A stretch of DNA of 13,140 nt from JAGNHB01 sp964436005 (GTDB taxonomy: Bacteria > Acidobacteriota > JAAYUB01), in NCBI GenBank assembly GCA_964436005.1, contig CAYTBK010000109.1, positions 1-13,140 on the forward strand, written 5' to 3'. The notes under the pieces were generated by a model. It saw only the letters and a list, made by a program, of their open reading frames with translations, did no database searches and was not told the DNA's origin. Position 1 is the stretch's first letter; each line of letters opens with the position of its first letter. Of this stretch, positions 5,896 through 13,140 are shown one piece after another. The translations under genes and the position numbers were made by a program.

Positions 5896-7983
5896 TTATC
5901 TCCTTGCGCCTTTACGCTTGGCCTGGGTGGATTCGTCCAGCGACATCCGGATGGCCTTGACCAGTTCTTCCACGGGAAACGGCTTCTGCAGCATGTGTTT
6001 GATCCCCAGCTTCTCCGTCTGCGTCCGTATGGCTTCGGTCCCGAAGCCGGTGAAGAGGACGATGGGGGTGTCGGGCCGGATGGCCAGCACCCGTTCCGAG
6101 ATGTCCAGCCCCGACTTCACCGGCATGGTCAGGTCGGTGACCAGGATCTGGTGGCGGTCCGGGTCGGTTTCGAAACGGTCGAGGGCCTCTTCGGCGGAGG
6201 TGCATTTCGAAACCTTGTACCCGTAGCTTTTCAGCGTGTGTTCGTACAGGCCGGCCGCGACCACCTCGTCGTCCACCAGCAGCACGCGCTCGTTGCCCCG
6301 CAGGGAGAGGGCGGGCTGCGCGGCCGCGACGGCCGCCTTCTCGTCGCGGGCCCCCTGGAGGACGGGGAGGCAGATCGTGAAGGTCGTGCCCTTCCCGGTA
6401 TCGGTCTTGACGGTGATGAACCCCTTGTGGCTTTTCACGACGCCGTAGACGATGGGCAGACCGAGGCCCGTGCCGAATCCGGCATCCTTGGTGGTGAAGT
6501 AGGGCTCGAAAATATGGTCCAGGACGTCGGCGGGGATGCCGGTGCCCGTATCGGAAACGGTGACTTCCGCATGGACGCCCGGGATGAACTCGCAGGTGTC
6601 GTCCGGACTGGTCTTGAGCACGACGCTCCGCAGCCCCAGGCGCAGGTCCTTCGGCCGCTCGGAGGGCAGGGCCGTGCTGCACATGGCGTGGTAGGCGTTG
6701 ATCCCCAGGTTGACGATCATCTGGTGCAGCTGGACCTGATCGCCGAAGATCATGGGACAGTCGGAATCGGTCTGGACCGTCACCTGGAAATTGGCCGGGA
6801 TGGACTCGCGCAGGAAATGATAGGCTTCGGTGACGATATCCTGCAATCTGACGGGTTTGTACTCGCCGCCCTCGCTTTTGCCGAAGGCCAGGATGCGCTG
6901 GACCAGGTCCTTGGCCCGGCGACCGGTTTTGATCACGTGCTGCAGGTTCCGGCGGACTTCCTTGTCCACGGACTCGGATTCCAGCGAGAGTTCGGTGAAG
7001 CCCAGCATGACGCTGAGGATGTTGTTGAAATCGTGCGCGATGCCGGACGCCAGGATGCCGAGGCTCTCGAGCTGCTTGGCCTTCAACGTGCTGAGGCCCA
7101 GGGCCCGCAACTCGGTCTGGTCCTGCGAGATGCCGAACAGCCGGGTGATCCGCCCCGACCGGTCGCGCACCGGGCTCAGCATTGTGCGGAAATGGTACTG
7201 CCCCGTGGCGACCACCGGATCCTCTTCGTAGGTGATCGTTTTTCCCTCGGCGATGCATCGGCGGTATTGGGCGAGGACTTTGCCGGTGTTTTTTTCGCTG
7301 AAGATTTCCTCGACCCGTTTGCCTTCGAGTTCCGACTTGGGTTTTTGGATAACGGCGGCGGCCTGGGCGTTGAGGTATTCGATGACGAAGGCCCCGTTAT
7401 CCTCGACGCGGATGCAGAAGAGCAGGTCCTTGGTGCTTTCGCAGAAAAACCGGTGCAGCCAGAGGATTTCGTCCGGCGATTCCCAGGCGGTTGTCCCGGA
7501 TCCCTTCTCGCTCACCAGGCCGATGAAGCCCACGAACAGGCCCTGGTCGTCGAAGACGGGCAGGCAGTCGCTGTTCAGCCAGCAGGCGCAGCCGGCTTTT
7601 GCCCTCGGTTGCGCTGTCCCCATCAGGTTTTTCAGGAAGGGCTCGGTGGCGTTCCGGAAAAGGAGGCGAAGCAGGGCCAGCCCTTCCGCCTCGCTGGGCA
7701 GCAAGGATCGCAGCGGCTTCCCCAGCAAGCGGCCGGAATCGTCTAGCCCGCAGCTTTCGATGAATTTCCGGTTGACCTTGACCAGCCGAAGCCGGTCCAT
7801 GAATTGCCGGAAGGTCTCCGCGTCGTTCTGGATCCGTTCGGCGTCGAGCGGCGCGTCCAGCGCCATGGCGTACACGCCGGCCGCCGACTGGGAAAACAGG
7901 AAATCGGGGATGGAGGCGGTATCCTTCGACAAACAGGAAAACAGCTTCGCTTCCGGGCTGGGCAACGGATTTCTGTTGGCCAT
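5896..7983 (-). CDS. Cytosolic PAS-PAS hybrid histidine kinase with C-terminal receiver
   Basis: About 695 residues with no membrane segment, so a soluble sensor. Domain order: PAS-like region about 60-160, second PAS about 172-292 (with LSPVRDRSGRITRLFGISQDQTE at its end), HisKA dimerisation domain with phosphoacceptor His317 in SGIAHDFNN, ATPase domain with N box VNLGINAYHAM (about 424-434), G1 DTGTGIP at 478-484 and G2 GFGTGLGL at 502-509, and a receiver with Asp571-Asp572, phosphoacceptor Asp617 in LVTDLTMP, Thr645 and Lys667. The SGIAHDFNN class often works in multistep phosphorelays; no histidine phosphotransfer protein or separate response regulator is nearby. ATG 7983 is chosen because GAGGTG lies about seven bases upstream; GTG 7992 and ATG 7989 are in frame but lack room for a binding site. 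It follows the DUF6599-like gene after ten bases and abuts rluB. Confidence 0.93.
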   Translation of the reverse strand: MANRNPLPSPEAKLFSCLSKDTASIPDFLFSQSAAGVYAMALDAPLDAERIQNDAETFRQFMDRLRLVKVNRKFIESCGLDDSGRLLGKPLRSLLPSEAEGLALLRLLFRNATEPFLKNLMGTAQPRAKAGCACWLNSDCLPVFDDQGLFVGFIGLVSEKGSGTTAWESPDEILWLHRFFCESTKDLLFCIRVEDNGAFVIEYLNAQAAAVIQKPKSELEGKRVEEIFSEKNTGKVLAQYRRCIAEGKTITYEEDPVVATGQYHFRTMLSPVRDRSGRITRLFGISQDQTELRALGLSTLKAKQLESLGILASGIAHDFNNILSVMLGFTELSLESESVDKEVRRNLQHVIKTGRRAKDLVQRILAFGKSEGGEYKPVRLQDIVTEAYHFLRESIPANFQVTVQTDSDCPMIFGDQVQLHQMIVNLGINAYHAMCSTALPSERPKDLRLGLRSVVLKTSPDDTCEFIPGVHAEVTVSDTGTGIPADVLDHIFEPYFTTKDAGFGTGLGLPIVYGVVKSHKGFITVKTDTGKGTTFTICLPVLQGARDEKAAVAAAQPALSLRGNERVLLVDDEVVAAGLYEHTLKSYGYKVSKCTSAEEALDRFETDPDRHQILVTDLTMPVKSGLDISERVLAIRPDTPIVLFTGFGTEAIRTQTEKLGIKHMLQKPFPVEELVKAIRMSLDESTQAKRKGARR

Positions 7984-7993
7984 GCGCATCACC

Positions 7994-8908
7994 TCATTCG
8001 GACGGCTTGCCGCCGCCGGCCTCGCTCAAAGTGCGACCGAGTTCGTCGAACTTCCGGAGGGCCTCGGCGCTGGCGGCGCCAAACAATCCCCAGACCCAGC
8101 CATCCCGGCAGGCAACCCGGACCCGCCCCACGGCCGGGTCCTCGAGGGAACCTCCCCCCATGTCGCCGTTGACGGAAAGGGACGAACGGGCCGCCGTCCC
8201 CCATTCGGCCAGGATGTCCGCCGCCTCCCGGGGAGAGGGACACCGGAGGAAGAAGAGGGTGAACGGACCGCCGGAGGCTTCGTACTCGGCGGAAAAGACA
8301 TTCCGCAAGGCGGAATGGCCCAGGTAGTCCCGGGCCACGAACATTTCGGAACCCGACAGGCGGTTCCGCGCCGGGAAGAGCCGGAGTTCCTCGGGAAACC
8401 GGCCTTCGGCGGGGAGCGCCTGGCCGATGGCCCGGGCCAGTTCCTCGGCTTTCTCGAGGTCGGCGTCTTCACTGGCCCGGGTCTTGACGCAGAAAGGGCC
8501 GGCGAAGAAGACCACTTGGCCGTCGGCGACGTACCCTTCGGCCCCCACTTCCAGGAAGACCCCGTCGACGGGGCGCTGCCGGCTGTACAGGCCGAAGGCC
8601 TGCAGGGAGTCGGCCATTTTGTAAATTTCGACGGCCAGTTCTTTCCCGTCGCCTCTACCGTACCGCCCGGCGTACAGCTCGACGAAACCGTACTGCAGGC
8701 AAAGCCCGGCCTCCTGGCCCACGGCGCCGGGGAGCCCGTCCGCCTGGACGCGGGCGGGCGGATTTTTCATCTGCCAGCCCTTCAGGGCGGGGAACAAACT
8801 CCGCCAGGGTTCGTTCTTGCCGACTGGTCCCGAAGCGGCGGCCAGGAAGGCGAAAGCCATGGCCAGGAAGGCACCGGGAATCAGCGTTGTTCGCGCGAGG
8901 GCTTTCAT
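7994..8908 (-). CDS. Exported DUF6599-like protein of unknown function
   Basis: A 304-residue protein starting with a clear signal peptide (MKALAR, then a hydrophobic stretch PGAFLAMAFAFLAAA with probable cleavage near residue 25), so periplasmic or secreted. There is no lipobox Cys. The mature part has the pattern I associate with DUF6599: ALKGWQM near the start, a YGFVELYAGRYG block, AVEIYKMADSLQAFGLYSRQRP and a VFFAGPFCVK strand, then a second half with related strands. This family name is a recognition from memory and should be checked. No catalytic motif is visible. ATG 8908 has AGGGG just upstream; an earlier in-frame ATG at 8938 would overlap the preceding gene and bury the signal peptide. 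It lies ten bases after the C1-type gene and ten before the kinase start, so it is in the same operon. Confidence 0.75.
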   Translation of the reverse strand: MKALARTTLIPGAFLAMAFAFLAAASGPVGKNEPWRSLFPALKGWQMKNPPARVQADGLPGAVGQEAGLCLQYGFVELYAGRYGRGDGKELAVEIYKMADSLQAFGLYSRQRPVDGVFLEVGAEGYVADGQVVFFAGPFCVKTRASEDADLEKAEELARAIGQALPAEGRFPEELRLFPARNRLSGSEMFVARDYLGHSALRNVFSAEYEASGGPFTLFFLRCPSPREAADILAEWGTAARSSLSVNGDMGGGSLEDPAVGRVRVACRDGWVWGLFGAASAEALRKFDELGRTLSEAGGGKPSE

Positions 8909-8918
8909 GGCTCCCCTG

Positions 8919-10232
8919 TCATTTATTCGAGGCCGCATGCCTGGCCAGGCGCTCCAGAAGGTCCTTCGCGGCGTCCTTGTGCACCATGAACGTCAGCATT
9001 TTCAACCGGATGTAGTCGTCCCGATAGAAATAGTAGCCCGGTACGCCCCGCTGGCCCGATCGGGAGGAGTCCTTGACCAGGTACCAGTCGTGCCCGTCCA
9101 TTTCCTTGAGGCCCACCAGGTGCACGCCGTGGTCGTCGGTGGTCGCCTCCGCGTCGAACCGGTACTCCCGGGCGTCCTGGTTGATGGACTCCGGGGGGAT
9201 GTCGAAGGAGGGGATGACGGCGATGTCCTCGTGCCCATTGTAGCCCGGTTCCGATACGTCGCCGCCCAGGCAGACGGAGTATCCGCCGGCCACGGCGCCC
9301 TTGAGCGCCCGGTACCACTCGTCCAGCGGGACGTTCAGGTATTCCCGGCCGTGCCAGTAGTTGTCCGCGGCCTTGTACTCGCCGCTCTCCCAGAACGGCG
9401 AGTAGAGGAAGGACATGAACTCGACGTAATCGTCGGGTTCGATCCTCAGGACGTTCCGGAGAAAATCCTGTGGCGACATCTCGTTCCCGTCGACGGTGAT
9501 TTTTTCCGGCGGACGGCCCATGTGGCGGTCCAGGATCAGCCGGACCCCGTTGACCACGAAAGCCTCGTCCCAGAGGGACGAAGTCTTGACGAACTCCAGG
9601 TAGGCATGCAGATCGTCCATCATGATGGACTGGTCGAAGACGGTGGCCTTGCCGACCAGGCCGGTGTAGTCGCTTTCCCGGACGATGCCGTTCTTCTTCC
9701 AGCTGCGGAGCAGGGCGGAACTTTCGGAACCCTCGTCGAAAAGGCTTTCGCCCTTGGTGCGCACGAATTCGCGGGCCTTTTCCACGAACTCCCAGTACAC
9801 GGTGAAGGGCTCCGACAGCTTGATCGACAGGCCGTGCAACCGGTGGGCCTCCGATTCCATCAGCGAGGTGGCCGAGAAGCACCAGCAGTTCCCCGTCCAC
9901 CACTGGCGCTTGGGGGGCAGGTGCCAGAGCGGCTGGAAGGCGTCGAGGGAGCGGGGTCTCTTCACGGTGGAAAAATCCATGCTGAGAAAACGCCTGGGGC
10001 TTTCGTCCTCCGCCGAGGCCACTTTGCCCCGGCGTTCCGCGCGGGCCTGATCCCGCGCCGCCTCTTCCTGTTTTTCCCTTTCCAGGAGAACGTAATCCTT
10101 GTAGATCGCCTTGTCCCCCTGCTTGTCGGCCGGGCCCGACGAGGCGTGGGGGCGGCGGTCGTCGCAGATGGCCCAGCCGGCGACGCCCAGCAGGACGATG
10201 AGGGGAAACGCATATAATTTCTGGAATTGCAT
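8919..10232 (-). CDS. Exported C1-family (papain/bleomycin-hydrolase-like) cysteine peptidase
   Basis: A 437-residue protein with an N-terminal hydrophobic segment (residues 7-22, FPLIVLLGVAGWAI), a charged linker to about residue 95, then a C1-like peptidase domain. The nucleophile motif is TGNCWCFSATS with Cys116 in the position of papain GSCWAF; the catalytic His is probably His368 in TDDHGVHLVG (His371 is adjacent); the third residue lies in WYLVKDSS, where Asp388 replaces the Asn of the usual V-E/K-N-S motif. It is closer to the bleomycin-hydrolase/PepC branch than to papain in its long insertions (about 190-310). It should act outside the cytoplasm or be anchored in the membrane. ATG 10232 has GAGGAG about ten bases upstream and starts right before the signal segment; it leads the operon down to rluB. 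Substrate unknown. Confidence 0.85.
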   Translation of the reverse strand: MQFQKLYAFPLIVLLGVAGWAICDDRRPHASSGPADKQGDKAIYKDYVLLEREKQEEAARDQARAERRGKVASAEDESPRRFLSMDFSTVKRPRSLDAFQPLWHLPPKRQWWTGNCWCFSATSLMESEAHRLHGLSIKLSEPFTVYWEFVEKAREFVRTKGESLFDEGSESSALLRSWKKNGIVRESDYTGLVGKATVFDQSIMMDDLHAYLEFVKTSSLWDEAFVVNGVRLILDRHMGRPPEKITVDGNEMSPQDFLRNVLRIEPDDYVEFMSFLYSPFWESGEYKAADNYWHGREYLNVPLDEWYRALKGAVAGGYSVCLGGDVSEPGYNGHEDIAVIPSFDIPPESINQDAREYRFDAEATTDDHGVHLVGLKEMDGHDWYLVKDSSRSGQRGVPGYYFYRDDYIRLKMLTFMVHKDAAKDLLERLARHAASNK

Positions 10233-10261
10233 GGTGCCGTCGCTCCTCGCCAAGAAATTGC

Positions 10262-10308
10262 TTTCTCTCTGCAATCGTATATCTTATAATGCAATGCCTT
10301 GACGGACA
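10262..10308. promoter_or_regulatory. Divergent promoter region with shared TTATAA core
   Basis: This AT-rich stretch sits between divergent genes in a 103-base gap. The plus strand has a perfect TATAAT at 10285-10290 about 45 bases before the APC transporter ATG; its -35 (TTTCTC at 10262-10267, 17-base spacing) is weak. The minus strand has TATAAG at 10283-10288, with TTGTCC at 10303-10308 (a 14-15 base spacing, short), 50 bases before the C1 peptidase ATG. Both -10 elements share the palindrome TTATAA, so the polymerase could use it in either direction. The plus-strand call is the better of the two. Confidence 0.5.
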
Positions 10309-10335
10309 ATATGATTCTTCGGGAGGTCGCATAAT

Positions 10336-11949
10336 ATGGGTTCTGCTCTGTTGCGGACCAAACCGCTGGACAAGATCATGGCCCAGACGACGGAGGAGGG
10401 CCACAGCCTGAAAAAATCCCTCGGGCCCTGGGACCTGGTCGCCATCGGCATCGGGTGCAGCGTCGGCGTGGGCATCTTCGTCCTGCCGGGGGAGGAGGCG
10501 GCCAGCCACTCGGGTCCGGGCATCATCCTGGCCTTCGCCTTCACCGCCTTCACCTGCGCCTGCAGCGCCTTGAGCTACGCGGAGCTGGCCTCCATGATTC
10601 CGGTGTCGGGCAGCGCCTACACCTACGGCTACGCCACGCTGGGGGAAATCTTCGCCTGGATCATCGGCTGGGATCTGCTGCTGGAGTACATGGTCGGCGC
10701 CTGCCTCGTCGCCATCGGGTGGAGCGCCTATTTCTCCAACCTGGTCAACAATTTGCTGGCCAACAGCGGTCTGGCGATCCCCCCGGCGCTGTCGGCCTCC
10801 CCTTTCACCGACAAGAATCCGGGAATCATCAACGTCCCGGCGATGGTCATCGTCGGCCTGATCGCCGTTCTGCTGATCCGGGGCATCAAGGAGAGCGCCC
10901 GGGTGAACCTGGTCATCGTCATCCTGAAGGTGCTGGTCATCCTGGTGTTCATTTCCATGACGGCCGGCTACGTCAACACGTCCAACTGGGACCCCTTCAT
11001 GCCCTTCGGCTTTTCCGGCGTGATGACGTCGGCCGCCATCGTCTTCCTGGCCTACGTCGGCTTCGACGCCGTTTCCACCACCGCCGAAGAGTCCGTCAAC
11101 CCGCAGCGGGACATGCCCATCGGCATCATGGGGTCCCTGGTGGTCACCACCATCCTGTACATGGCCTCCTCCGCCGTCATGACGGGGGTCGTGAACTACA
11201 AGGACTTCAAGAACGTGGCCGACCCGGTGGCGAAAGTGCTGAACGTGTTGCACCTGCCCTGGGTCTCCATCGTCGTCAGTTTGGGGGCCATCGCCGGCAT
11301 CACTTCCGTGCTGCTGGTCCTCCTCATGGGGCAGCCCCGCATTCTCTTCGCCATGTCGCGCGACGGGCTGATCCCTCCGGCCATGGCCAAGGTGCACAAG
11401 CGGTTCGGCACCCCGTACGTCACCACCGCCGTCACGGCGGCCATCGTGGCGGTGGCGGCCGGGCTCCTGCCCATCCAGTACGTGGCTGAGCTCTGCTCCA
11501 TCGGCACCCTCTTCGCCTTCGTCATCGTGTGCGCCGGGGTGATCGTGCTGCGCTACACCCGGAAGGACATGAAGCGGCCGTTCCGAGTGCCGGGCGGCTG
11601 GGTCTGCGCTGTCGTCTGCTGGCTGGTGCTGCTGGGCTTCGTGCTGGTGGTGCGCCATTTTGCCGCCACCGCGCCCACCACCACCGCCGCGGAGCGCTAC
11701 CTGTTCCTGACCGGCGAGGGGCTGGCGCTGCTCCTGGGCGGGCTCGCCCTGGTCTGCCTGGCGTTTCGACGGTTCATCCTGCAGATCATCGGCATGTCCA
11801 TGTGCATCTACCTGATGGTGAGCCTGCCCTGGGAAACCTGGGTCCGGTTCGTGGTGTGGCTGGTCATCGGACTGGTCTTCTACTTCTGCTACGGCCGCCG
11901 TCACAGCCACGCCGCGGTGGAGAACTCCACTCCCACGGACGCGGCGTAA
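10336..11949 (+). CDS. APC-family amino acid transporter (cationic amino acid transporter type)
   Basis: A 537-residue inner-membrane protein of the amino acid-polyamine-organocation superfamily, most like the cationic amino acid transporter group (YfnA-type, TC 2.A.3.3). The N-terminal LKKSLGPWDLVAIGIGCSV followed by GVGIFVLPG (about residues 25-52) is the substrate-binding first helix with its Gly-rich unwound part, and EESVNPQRDMPIGI near 250 is a second family signature in the loop after helix six. About twelve membrane helices are expected, with extra C-terminal ones. It would import amino acids by proton or sodium coupling; the substrate cannot be fixed from sequence. ATG 10336 has GGGAGG nine bases upstream; an internal Met15 is less likely. 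The terC-type gene follows after 13 bases, so they are probably cotranscribed. Confidence 0.93.
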   Translation: MGSALLRTKPLDKIMAQTTEEGHSLKKSLGPWDLVAIGIGCSVGVGIFVLPGEEAASHSGPGIILAFAFTAFTCACSALSYAELASMIPVSGSAYTYGYATLGEIFAWIIGWDLLLEYMVGACLVAIGWSAYFSNLVNNLLANSGLAIPPALSASPFTDKNPGIINVPAMVIVGLIAVLLIRGIKESARVNLVIVILKVLVILVFISMTAGYVNTSNWDPFMPFGFSGVMTSAAIVFLAYVGFDAVSTTAEESVNPQRDMPIGIMGSLVVTTILYMASSAVMTGVVNYKDFKNVADPVAKVLNVLHLPWVSIVVSLGAIAGITSVLLVLLMGQPRILFAMSRDGLIPPAMAKVHKRFGTPYVTTAVTAAIVAVAAGLLPIQYVAELCSIGTLFAFVIVCAGVIVLRYTRKDMKRPFRVPGGWVCAVVCWLVLLGFVLVVRHFAATAPTTTAAERYLFLTGEGLALLLGGLALVCLAFRRFILQIIGMSMCIYLMVSLPWETWVRFVVWLVIGLVFYFCYGRRHSHAAVENSTPTDAA

Positions 11950-11962
11950 GGAGAGATGCGTC

Positions 11963-12910
11963 ATGAATCATGAAACCATCATGTGGCTCGTCTTCGGCGT
12001 CGTCGTCATCGTCATGCTGGCGATCGACCTCGGCGTGTCTCAACGGAAGCCCCATGCAGTCAAGCTGAAGGAGGCGCTGCTCTGGAGCCTGGTCTGGATC
12101 GTCACCGCGTTCGTCTTCATGGGCGGGGTGGCCTTCGAGCTGGGGAAGGAGAAGGCCATGGAGTTCCTGGCCGGATACCTGCTCGAAAAGGCCTTGAGCG
12201 TCGACAACCTGTTCGTTTTCCTGATCATCTTCTCCTACTTCAAGGTGGAGGCGAAATACCAGCACAAGGTCCTCTTCTGGGGCATCCTCTCCGCCCTGGC
12301 CATGCGGGCCGTCTTCATCTGGGCCGGCGTGGCCATCATCAACCAGTTCCACTGGGTGATCTACCTGTTCGGGGCCTTCCTGATCTTCACCGGCATCAAG
12401 ATGGCCCTGCACAAGGAAGCGGATGTGCACCCGGAAAAGAACATCGTCATCCGGCTGGCCCGGAAAGTCATGCCCGTGAAGGCCGGGTACGACGGGAGCA
12501 AGTTCTTCACCCGGGAAAACGGGAAGACCTGGGCGACCACCCTCTTCATCGTCCTTCTGGTGGTCGAGACCTCGGACATCATCTTCGCCTTCGACTCCAT
12601 CCCGGCCATCCTGGCCATTACGCGCGACCCGTTCATCGTGTATTCGTCCAACATCTTCGCCATCCTCGGCCTGCGGGCCCTCTTCTTCGCCCTGTCGGGA
12701 ATCATGGAGCTGTTCCATTACCTGAACTACGGACTCTCCCTCGTCCTGGTGTTCGTCGGCGTCAAGATGGTGCTTCCCGAGGGCTACAAGATTTCCATCG
12801 AGGTCGCCCTGGGCACGGTGGCCGCCATTCTGGCCGCCTCCATCCTGGCGTCCGTCATCTGGCCGAAAAAGAGAAACGACATTTCCGACCACGAAAAGGG
12901 GGCCGAATGA
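11963..12910 (+). CDS. TerC/Alx-family membrane protein (probable metal exporter)
   Basis: A 315-residue membrane protein with the full TerC-family pattern: LLEKALSVDNLFVFLIIFSYF with Glu75 and Asp81 in one helix, and VVETSDIIFAFDSIPAILAI with Glu202, Asp205 and Asp211 in another; then SSNIFAILGLRALFF. Seven to nine membrane helices are expected, with a basic cytosolic loop near 150-190. Relatives include Alx of E. coli and the Bacillus TerC proteins, which export Mn2+ or help load metal onto exported enzymes; despite the name, tellurite resistance is not implied since no other ter genes are here. ATG 11963 has AAGGAGA eight bases upstream. No pH- or manganese-sensing leader RNA fits in the 13-base gap, so it lacks the alx-type riboswitch. 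Its stop overlaps the next gene by four bases (ATGA). Confidence 0.93.
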   Translation: MNHETIMWLVFGVVVIVMLAIDLGVSQRKPHAVKLKEALLWSLVWIVTAFVFMGGVAFELGKEKAMEFLAGYLLEKALSVDNLFVFLIIFSYFKVEAKYQHKVLFWGILSALAMRAVFIWAGVAIINQFHWVIYLFGAFLIFTGIKMALHKEADVHPEKNIVIRLARKVMPVKAGYDGSKFFTRENGKTWATTLFIVLLVVETSDIIFAFDSIPAILAITRDPFIVYSSNIFAILGLRALFFALSGIMELFHYLNYGLSLVLVFVGVKMVLPEGYKISIEVALGTVAAILAASILASVIWPKKRNDISDHEKGAE

Positions 12911-13140
12911 AAAGAATCCTGGTTACCGGGGGCGCCGGCTTCATCGGTTCGCACCTCTGCGAAAGGCTGCTGGACCGCGGCGACGAGGTCATCTGCCTGG
13001 ACAACTTCTTCACCGGGCGCAAGCGCAACATCATGCACCTGATGGAACGGCCGGCCTTCGAACTGGTCCGCCACGATGTGGTGGAACCCATCCTGCTGGA
13101 AGTGGACCAGATCTACAATCTGGCCTGCCCGGCCTCGCCC
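12907..13140 (+). CDS. UDP-glucuronate decarboxylase-like NAD-dependent epimerase/dehydratase (partial)
   Basis: The first 78 residues of an extended short-chain dehydrogenase; the gene continues past the window end. The NAD-binding motif VTGGAGFIGSHL (GxxGxxG) begins at residue 6, an acidic residue at the end of the second strand binds the ribose (CLDNFFTGRKRN), and IYNLACPASP at 69-78 is distinctive for UDP-xylose synthase/UDP-glucuronate decarboxylase enzymes, which make UDP-xylose for glycans. The catalytic Tyr and Lys are beyond the window. The start ATG overlaps the terC-type stop (ATGA), with AGGGGG four to five bases upstream, so translation is probably coupled. Related dTDP-glucose dehydratases are the main alternative. 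Confidence 0.9.
   Translation, partial: MKRILVTGGAGFIGSHLCERLLDRGDEVICLDNFFTGRKRNIMHLMERPAFELVRHDVVEPILLEVDQIYNLACPASP

Noticed and set aside
8923..11964. A 1013-codon minus-strand open frame covering the transporter and peptidase genes
   Set aside because: Low-complexity His/Asp/Gly-rich product typical of antisense translation of membrane-protein genes; the plus-strand transporter and the other-frame peptidase have clear motifs and ribosome-binding sites.
11963..12910. Tellurite-resistance operon
   Set aside because: Only a TerC-family gene is present; no terA, terB, terD, terE or terZ-like genes are nearby, and TerC/Alx relatives are general metal transporters.

Overview
This is GC-rich bacterial chromosomal DNA (above 60% GC by eye), densely coded with no gap over about 110 bp, and no RNA genes, insertion sequences or CRISPR arrays that I can see. 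The mix of genes suggests an environmental bacterium of the Acidobacteriota, Desulfobacterota or a related group: secreted proteins of uncharacterised families, a SprT-like protein beside a Fis-type protein, cytosolic PAS hybrid kinases, a TerC-type exporter and a UDP-glucuronate decarboxylase-like enzyme. That placement is inference only; there is no marker gene.

Layout. (a) 1-1275, minus strand: a small Fis-type DNA-binding protein, a SprT-like zinc metalloprotein and the N-terminal receiver domain of a response regulator cut by the window edge, probably one operon. (b) 1357-2937, minus: a calcineurin-type phosphoesterase and, upstream of it, a DUF1460 peptidoglycan-amidase-like protein. 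(c) 2919-4065, plus: a strong sigma70-type promoter embedded in the start of the divergent DUF1460 gene, an eight-cysteine zinc-ribbon-like protein and the manganese exporter mntP. (d) 4075-10232, minus: a four-gene operon transcribed as secreted C1-type (papain/bleomycin-hydrolase-like) protein, secreted DUF6599-like protein, cytosolic PAS-PAS hybrid histidine kinase, and an RluB-type 23S rRNA pseudouridine synthase with a very long disordered tail holding four exact-length 32-residue repeats. (e) 10233-10335: a divergent promoter region with a shared TTATAA core. (f) 10336-13140, plus: an APC-family amino acid transporter, a TerC/Alx-type membrane protein and the start of a UDP-glucuronate decarboxylase, spaced or overlapped as one operon.

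How the genes fit together. Two independent manganese-exporter-type proteins (MntP and TerC/Alx) are encoded, so metal homeostasis recurs, but they are in separate transcription units. The kinase sits between genes for two exported proteins and an rRNA modification enzyme with almost no intergenic space; no partner response regulator is in that operon. I see no clear new multi-gene defence or mobile system. The most unusual items are the repeat-bearing RluB tail, the kinase/secreted-protein/RluB operon, the divergent promoter overlaps and the hairpin over the mntP ribosome-binding site.
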